Source: Tamarix chinensis
Taxonomy: Eukaryota; Streptophyta; Magnoliopsida; Caryophyllales; Tamaricaceae
Assembly (NCBI GenBank): GCA_030549775.1
Contig: CM060175.1
Coordinates: 45,144,415-45,208,414 of the forward strand
Length of the DNA stretch: 64,000 nt
Reading direction: 5' to 3'
Both the position numbers and the translations under genes were made by a program. Of the stretch, positions 57,966 through 64,000 are shown piece after piece. The notes beneath the pieces were generated by a model, which was given only the letters and a program-made list of their open reading frames with translations, searched no databases and was not told the DNA's origin. The number at the start of each line of letters is the position of its first letter. The stretch's first letter is position 1.

Positions 57966-58523
57966 CTCTGCTCGCATGGATTGATAAAAGGCATGGTGTG
58001 AATTGGATTCTGATAAGAGATTAATTAAATAATTAATCTGGACTATGATTGGGCCTTTGTACTTTTACCTGAATTGTTCACATACCTTTATATTGTTATG
58101 TTGGATTATGCCCTGTTATTAATCTGCATGGATTATGTGCTTGTGTGTCAGCCTTAGTGCTCGGTTACCTTACTCAGTACGTAGCATACTGATCACCCTT
58201 TTTATGGGTGCTGCTCATTCCCACAAGTAGTATGCCTTTCTGGTTTGTGCAGGTGGGCGAGACATCAGTCGGGGCTGAGTGTTGAGCATGTTTGGCTCAA
58301 GTTCGAGAGAGTTGTGGTCGTATTTCAGTCTTTATGTAATTTTATTTCCTGCTATTATTTCTTTGTATTGGAGTATTTATCCTCTTTGATTTCGCACTAT
58401 GATTTCTATTTTATTACGTTTATAAATGTTTATGCGTACTCTGATTTTAAGGTATGATCTTTCGAGTTCTTTTATGAACTGTTGATTTGAATTTAATGTA
58501 AATATTTTCCTTAGCCTTAGCAC

Positions 58524-58565
58524 TTGGTACTGGAACGGTCGGAGAGAACTGGTCTAGTACTAAGT
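58524..58565 (+). other. Terminal hairpin of LTR E
   Basis: CTTGGTACTGGA (58524-58535) pairs with TCTAGTACTAAG (58554-58565), 12 positions with two wobble pairs, loop 18 nt, 99 bp before the LTR end. Confidence 0.75.
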
Positions 58566-58664
58566 GTGGTGGTAACATTTCCAGAATTCACGGGTTTTAA
58601 GTACTTCTAATTTAATTACTTCCGCTTTTAAAAAAAAAAATTTAGTGAATTTTGGGGTGTTACA

Positions 58665-58745
58665 GAAGATCTTTTCTTCTTCTCCATAACTAAATACTCA
58701 CTCAACCGTAGGAGAGTGGAGAGAGTACCTGTCGACATCTTAAGT
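58665..58745 (-). pseudogene. LINE 5' UTR and start of ORF1
   Basis: On the minus strand, after the 14-bp duplication, about 58 bp of 5' UTR precede ATG at 58687, giving 'MEKKKRSS' before the E insertion and 'PGSLV' plus a stop after it (53521 on). The stop at the fourteenth codon may be a former CAG. Confidence 0.5.
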
Positions 58746-58852
58746 TGATATCAATATTTTAGGGTAATTAATTATCTTCAAATTTTACCCTTTCTTCCTT
58801 CTTTTGTGATGCATAAAATAATCTTTAAAATTGTAGAATTTTTTTTACATCA

Positions 58853-58861
58853 TTCCCCCTT
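58853..58861 (-). other. Polypurine tract of the TRIM-like element
   Basis: The minus strand reads AAGGGGGAA directly before the LTR start TGATGTAAAA at 58852. Confidence 0.75.
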
Positions 58862-58988
58862 GCTGGAAAAAAAAGTGTCCTTAAATTTTCTCTTGAACCA
58901 ATCTTTTTTAACCTTTGAATTAAATCAAGAATCTTGAATCAATTGGCCTATTAGATCATTGAAGTTCTTGGAAGATCTTCAAAATTGA

Positions 58989-59000
58989 GCTCTGATACCA
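58989..59000 (-). other. Primer binding site of the TRIM-like element
   Basis: The plus strand reads GCTCTGATACCA, the exact complement of TGGTATCAGAGC (initiator-Met tRNA PBS), 3 bp from the LTR start at 59004. Confidence 0.9.
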
Positions 59001-59961
59001 ATTTGATGTGTAACAGAATGAGTGGTTTCAAAATTCCCCACTTTTATGTAGTTTCTAATCATAAACTAAGGATGAATTCTAAATTGAGGATATGGATGAA
59101 GGATCACGCAAAGTAATTCTCTAAACTATCTTTGAAAGCATCACATAGATAACTCTCAAAGGATCTCTAATGAAGAAATACACAGTAAACGTCACTAGAT
59201 AACCCTATAAAACTCACATAGGAAAGGTATAGAGGGTTTCTAAATTATCACTCACACGAATAAGATAATTTAGAGATAAATCTATTTTATGAATCACATA
59301 GATACCGTAAACATAGAACAAATAAACACACACAGGGTTTTTATGGGAGAAAACTCAATTTAATAACTCAATTCAACTATCCTCCTCAAATAATGAGTTT
59401 ACATGTGATGTTTATAGAATAATATCTACCTCCTCATATAACCTCCTTAGTAATAAAATAAACTAAATTTGAATATCATAAACACTAATTAAATCATTAT
59501 TCATATGAACAGTAATCTCCTATGATAATAATAATTAAATCCTAACAAAAATTTTAAAAGATAAGATACATTATAAGATAAAAGATATACACTATCAAAT
59601 TTCTTAATGATTAAGGAAATAAATTAATTAAATAATATCCTAACATAGTTATCAAATAATTCAATAACAACCTAGATAATAAATATGAAAAGATAATGAC
59701 GTTCATAGCGCTAATTATGACACTTTATCTAATAGTGTATAAAAATTCAGCTTAACACACATATGGTAAAAAAAAAAAATCATAACTTTGTGTAGAAAAC
59801 TTGGATTTGAGATCTGAAATGTGTATTGGACTCCTGATTTAATAGTATTTCTGATGATATCAATATTTTAGGGTAAATAATTATCTTCAAATTTTACCTT
59901 TGCTTCCTTCTTTCATGATGCATAAAACAATCTTCAAAATCTTGGAATTTCTTTTACATCA

Positions 59962-61986
59962 TTTGGGGAAAATATTTTTAATCATTTTAATTCTTGAGTC
60001 TCTTAGAAATGAACATCTTTGGAGAAATTCAATAAGTTAGAAGTATTTTGCGCTAGAATAATTGTTTGGAGGTAAGGTATTTTGATCTATAATATGAATG
60101 AAGCCTTTTGTTGTTTGTTGGGGTTCTATGATCTTGGTTTGTTTCTATGCTCAACATCATTTTATTCTTGGATTTGAGCATGTGGTAAACTTTTCTACTT
60201 TAAAATTTAAGCATCTTTCAATTTCCCTTTTAGTATGTATGATTTTGTAGTTTTGAGCATGATTTCATTAAATGCCACTATTACCATGTAACTTTAGGAT
60301 TCTATAATGGTAATGTCTTTTTAGTGTTTTACGACTTAAAAACTATGGTAGGATTAGCATGCTAAATATAGGTTAAATTTTAATATATGGATTGTATTCC
60401 AGATGTTGTATTTCCAAAACTAGTCGATTGGTTTGTTGGATCGATTAATTGGTTGTATGAATAGTCTCTTAGTTTGGGATTTTTGATCGACTGGTTGTGA
60501 GATCAGCCGATTAGTTTGACTAACCAATTAAATGGTTCCTATAAGAATTCAAGTAGTTTGCTAAACCAATCCATTAGTTACCTTATAACAAAAGTGGTAT
60601 ATTTTTACATAAACCCATCAATAGATTAAGTCAAACCCATCACCTTAATTTCTATGAACAATCGCAAGGAACAACTAGTCACCTATTTTGTTGATTTTAT
60701 TTTTTCTATTCAAGTTTGCTATGATAAGACAAGTCCATTGGTCCACCTATATTTTGCCTTTTTTGTTTGTTAAGGAACTTCTATATTAATATTTCCATGC
60801 AATTAAAACTTTTTAGTCATGATTCCAACCATATTTACCCAAAATTTAATATGGATCAAAATGATGATACTTGGACCTTTATTTAGTTAAGTTTGGTGTC
60901 ACCTCTAAACACTTAATTGGTCACTTATATGCTTTATGATGTGTTTGGTGTTATCTCTTAAAAATACCCAATTTAGATATTAATGGAAATAATTTGTGAT
61001 TTTTTATATCACTTGGTAACTAATAATTAATGGATGAAGATTTTGTTTGACCTTTTCTCTCAAATATGAAGGTAGCTATTTGGAAATTCGTGGATTGCCC
61101 TATGTTTTTATATTTTCACAGAGTATCTTTTTCCTTATCAAGCTAGTTGCAATCGGTAGGGGTTATGCCCATATGTTGGAGGTATAGGATTATCTTTTGG
61201 TAGATTGGCATGGAATGGTGTCCAATATGGGTAGGTGTGGTATCCTAGGACTATTCCCATAGAAATTTATATTATCCATTGCTTAAGCAAGTATGATACC
61301 CAAAATTTTTATCTCTCGCGGCATAGGCATTATAGGTGTGGTGCCGAGGTATCCTAGTACAAGCTCCTTTAATATACCTTAAACAATTGTGTAAGTTGTG
61401 ACATCCCAATCAGTGTTATCCCTCAATATAGGTGCACTCAATGTGTGGTGGGTGGAGTATCTCTAGAGAAAAGCCCCTTCAATGTATCTTGAATCTATGT
61501 GGTAGGTTTGGTATCCTATTATGTGTATATGCTACCATGACTTCTGTTCATTGTGGAGAATTGGGCATGGTCAAATGGATGATCTTAATAATTGGAAATT
61601 ATGTGGTCACTAAAGGAAGATTGTTATAACATGCTTTACATTATGTTGTTTTAATGTACAATCTATATTAATATTCATCCATGATTTCCATAGAATTATG
61701 CCTTGTTATATTGATATCATGAGCCTGAGTGTTATACTAAGTTAGTATGCTAATAACCATGCTACTACATGATTTTAATGTGTTGCATGAACCCTTACTA
61801 TGTTTTAAGTAGTATTTTCTACCAACACTTCACCGTACAAATGCTACATTTGTATGGTCACTCCGATGATCTAACTTCTAGTTAAGTGGCTAATGTGGCA
61901 ATAACATTCCATAGTTTTTCTTTTAAAAATTCTTTCACATTGTCTTGAAGACTAAATTTTCTATTTTAAAATTTAGGGGTTTAACA
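59962..61986 (+). mobile_element. 3' LTR of S (copy G), second part
   Basis: Continues G after the TRIM-like element. CGATTGGTT-type words at 60420-60560 match those at 42195-42285 and in H. A zone of 'ggtgtggtatcctagg' repeats (61190-61520) takes the place of the hairpin array. The end 'aatttaggggtttaaca' at 61986 is an inverted partner of the start TGTAATACTC...TAAAATT. Total G length without the insertion is about 3.0 kb. The ORF 61432-61629 is within the repeat zone and not a gene. Confidence 0.6.
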
Positions 61987-63645
61987 TTATTAATTACAAT
62001 ACTAAAGCCATATTTATTATATGTTAAGTTCAAAAACCCTTGACTATCATTTGAAATATAATATTGATTTTCTTTGTTTCATGATATTGTCATTTGATAG
62101 CAATTTAATTGCTATAATTTATATATGTGATTCTGTTGAGAATGATTTATATAATATATGTGTCATTCTAGCTTCCTTAGAGTGATAGTACTATGATTAT
62201 ATGCCTAATATATGACTATATGAAAATGTAAGAATTTATATATAAAAATTGCAACTAGATTGGATAATAATTCACCTAATAGTTTTTTTACTCTAACCAA
62301 AGTAATGGAACATTCAGATAGGTATGGGTCAAAGGAGGAAAATAAAACTAGACACACGTAAGCTACTCGTTTGGATACTTAGACTAAAATCCTTCCACTT
62401 GTGCTTAATGCTTTAAATCTAGTTAAATAAAGGATCCATTTGATGCGAATATACTGCTAGAATATAGTAAGAGTTAGTAACTATGCTTTTTTGTATTAAT
62501 TATTTTAGTGAAATAATACTTTTGGCTTACAAATTGATAAGTCTCTTTCTTGAGATTAAAGATGACGAATTATTGTTATAATTCTACCTATTTGATTCAT
62601 GGATTTTGACTAACCTAGTACATTTGTAATTTTGGTATTCATTCATATGTTTTTTTATTTGATTTTTTTAGGTTTATATTATTTCCTATTTTTACCTCCC
62701 ATAATGGTATGTTCTTATTATATATTTTTTTGTGAGCTAGATAGAAACCTTAGAATATGGTTTGAGATATAATATTAATTTTCTTTATTTCATGAGATTA
62801 TCTTTTCTCTCTTTTTTAATTGCTATAATTTACATATGTGATTATATTGAGTATGATTTATATAGTGTATGCCTTGTTTTAGCTTCCTTATAGTAATATT
62901 ATGTAGAATTATATGATCGCTACGTGGCTATATGAAAATACTAGGATTATATATGAAAATTAGAGCTAGTTTAGATAACAATTCACCTAATAGATTTTTC
63001 ATTCTGACAAGTGTAATAGAGGTTTAGATACATCTCGGTCAAAGGAAAGAAATACAACTAGAGTTAAATATACTTTAAATCTTGGTAATACTGTGATTGG
63101 CACACTTAGACACATTTGAGGTACTAGCTTGGGCACTTTTATTGACACCCTTCCAATTGTGTTTATTACTTTAAATCTAGTTAAATATAGAATTTGCTTG
63201 TTGCAACAATACTGTTAGAATTTAATAAGATTATGTACCAGCGCTTTGTCGTACTAGTTATTTAAAAGAAGTAATATAAGGTGAATAGACCTATTTTGGC
63301 ATGCAATATGGTTAGTCTCATTCTTGTGATTAAATATAACTTAGAAATTATTGCTATATTTCTACCTATTCTACTAGTAAATTTTGATTTTCCTAGTACA
63401 TTCATTATATTGGTATTTATTCATATATTTTTTTATTAGGTTTTTATTATTTTCTATTTTCACCCCCTAATTATATTTTTCTTATGATTTATTTGTGTGT
63501 GATTTAGGGTCTTTAATTTTATTATTTTAAGGTTAATAAATTTAAGTAAGCCCTCCTAATCTTTTGCCCAGAAGGGTCCCCTTATTTACTAATACTATGT
63601 TTGACTAAAAAAGGGTTTAAATTCCATGTCGGCTACAACCACACC
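61987..63645 (+). mobile_element. Athila-like LTR remnant with tandem duplication
   Basis: AT-rich sequence ends at about 63640 just before a PBS-like site (63650), so it is read as a 5' LTR or its 3' part. It contains a 711-bp tandem duplication (62050-62760 and 62761 to about 63500). The start is uncertain because G adjoins at 61986. No coding sequence is seen. Confidence 0.4.
62050..63500 (+). repeat. Two tandem copies of an about 711-bp unit
   Basis: Copy 1 starts 'atttgaaatataatattgat' at 62050 and copy 2 'gtttgagatataatattaat' at 62761. Matching landmarks follow in order: 'ttgctataattta.atatgtg', 'aacaattcacctaatag', 'ccttccaattgtg' against 'ccttccacttgtg', 'ctttaaatctagttaaata' and 'cctagtacatt'. 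Copies differ by many substitutions and small indels, so the duplication is old. Confidence 0.85.
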
Positions 63646-63649
63646 AATT

Positions 63650-63668
63650 TTTGGCACCATTACCGAGG
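63650..63668 (+). other. Decayed primer binding site of Athila type
   Basis: TTGGCACCATTACCGAGGA corresponds to the Athila-type PBS context TTGGCGCCGTTGCCGGGGA with four G-to-A changes. An LTR end (..'ctacaaccaca') lies about 10 bp upstream. Confidence 0.55.
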
Positions 63669-64000
63669 ATTAGTAACTTTCCTTTTCTATAGATAGTTTT
63701 TTTTATGTGCTTTTTTTTTGTTTTGTTTTCTTAAGTGGCTTTTAATCCTTTGATAGAAAGGTAAAGTGTTGTGGGCACTCAAATGTTTAGATTAATAGGA
63801 TTTTGAGGTCCAAGTGTGTTGTTGTTGTTGTTGTTTTTCTTATTATTATTATTATTATAGTGTTTTGGTTTAGAATTTTTGATGTGTTTTCTTTCACTTT
63901 TAACATTTTGTTGTGAAATTTCCTTAAGGTGTATATGGATGGATAATCGGGATTAAGGCATCACCCCAACTTTGGATGGGATATGAATAATAATTATCAA
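63669..64000 (+). other. Leader-like sequence after the Athila-type PBS
   Basis: T-rich sequence with short GTT and ATT runs (63818-63860); no gene is seen before the window ends. It would be the 5' leader of the element whose PBS is at 63650. Confidence 0.35.

Larger units (their letters stand above)
53522..58664 (+). mobile_element. Long solo LTR, copy E (best preserved)
   Basis: Starts TGAAATGTCCCGAAAATTC and ends TTTTGGGGTGTTACA; 5143 bp. Flanking 5-mers are identical: GAAGA at 53517-53521 and 58665-58669. It interrupts LINE ORF1 about eight codons after its start codon. All family landmarks are present and best kept here: AT-rich start, GC-rich promoter block with TATA box, AT microsatellites, 'gccctaaggagggcgtagga' motif (55791-55810), minisatellite, hairpin array, the 'cttactcagtacgtagcata' block (58168-58187), and terminal hairpin. 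Retained CpG and the perfect duplication point to a recent insertion. Confidence 0.92.
43898..58745 (-). mobile_element. L1-type LINE retrotransposon, split by solo LTRs D and E
   Basis: Minus-strand plant L1: ORF1 (58687-58665, 53521-52412, 47674-47340 after removing D and E), ORF2 47288 to about 43939, and a short A-tail (TTTTTT on plus at 43899-43904). The target duplication is TGATATCAATATTT at 43884-43897 and again at 58746-58759, 14 of 14 identical. Without D and E the body is about 5.0 kb, near full length for plant L1. It inserted into an LTR of the TRIM-like element; the undisturbed LTR at 59852-59866 shows the single target site. Confidence 0.9.
43039..59961 (-). mobile_element. TRIM-like non-autonomous LTR element, split by the LINE
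   Basis: Without the LINE the element is about 2.06 kb. LTR of about 952 bp (43039-43897 joined to 58760-58852), internal 151 bp (58853-59003), second LTR 958 bp (59004-59961). On the minus strand the LTRs run TGATGTAAAA...CTACACATCA. The internal part has PBS TGGTATCAGAGC (59000-58989) and PPT-like AAGGGGGAA (58861-58853). Flanks are TTTGA (43034-43038) and TTTGG (59962-59966), 4 of 5 identical. There is no coding capacity, so it depends on enzymes from elsewhere. The LTRs are longer than in classical TRIMs. Confidence 0.85.

Noticed and set aside
57753..57977. 74-aa ORF with repeated TTIITGGSV units
   Set aside because: Open only because the 48-bp hairpin unit is a multiple of three.
58245..58457. 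ORF starting MCRWARHQSGLSVE, also found at 48120-47905 minus
   Set aside because: Identity of the N-terminal residues reflects homologous LTR sequence in D and E; the frames diverge after about 16 residues and are absent from A1 and B.
1..64000. tRNA, rRNA or ordinary host protein-coding genes
   Set aside because: None recognised by eye; all domain-bearing frames belong to transposable elements. A spliced gene with short exons cannot be fully excluded without transcript data.

Overview
This window looks like a repeat-filled, probably heterochromatic stretch of a flowering-plant nuclear genome. I find no convincing host gene, tRNA or rRNA. Almost every recognisable piece belongs to a plant transposable-element lineage: Ty3/gypsy chromoviruses of two types, an L1-type LINE, a 2-kb non-autonomous LTR element, a hAT-like MITE, and a family of very long (4.7-5.1 kb) LTRs present as solo copies. 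Long ORFs are either decayed transposon polyproteins or low-complexity artefacts. All boundaries and repeats were found by eye from the sequence; the species cannot be named.

Layout, left to right. 1-2375: three nested fragments of the long-LTR family. 2376-23036: a minus-strand Ty3/gypsy element 'P'. It is cut by a plus-strand solo LTR 'B' (3664-8548, itself carrying a MITE) between RNase H and integrase, and by a same-family plus-strand element 'Q' (12000-22025) in its leader. Q is in turn cut in its leader by a minus-strand solo LTR 'C' (12909-17795, 5-bp duplication GCAAA). 23714-30721: element 'R', structurally complete (two LTRs, PBS, PPT, duplication CTATC) but with a polyprotein full of stops. 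30727-33232: AT-rich spacer with a possible decayed LTR and PBS. 33238-36679: a diverged minus-strand solo LTR 'H' (duplication TTTGG). 37143-42055: a chimeric decayed gypsy body 'S', with a gag/protease of the P/Q type joined near 38700 to a Tekay/Del-type pol with chromodomain. This is followed by its 3' LTR 'G' (42056-43038 plus 59962-61986). G is split by the 2-kb non-autonomous LTR element (43039-59961), that element by an L1 LINE (43898-58745, 14-bp duplication), and the LINE ORF1 by two solo LTRs, 'D' (47675-52411, minus) and 'E' (53522-58664, plus, duplication GAAGA). 61987-64000: an Athila-like LTR end with a 711-bp tandem duplication and a decayed tRNA-type PBS.

The most interesting object is the long-LTR family (A, B, C, D, E, with G and H as diverged cousins). 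Each copy is bounded by TG(T/A)AA-type and ACA-type ends. Going inward there is a C/T-rich promoter-like block with a TATA box, trinucleotide microsatellites, a minisatellite block of about 30 bp, an array of 48-50 bp units built around small hairpins whose two arms vary together, and a strong 12-bp-stem hairpin shortly before the 3' end. The paired variation suggests a structured RNA or DNA function rather than coding capacity.

There is no operon logic here. The biology is serial transposition: insertion order can be read from who interrupts whom, giving at least four nested levels at about 55 kb (S/G, then the TRIM-like element, then the LINE, then E).
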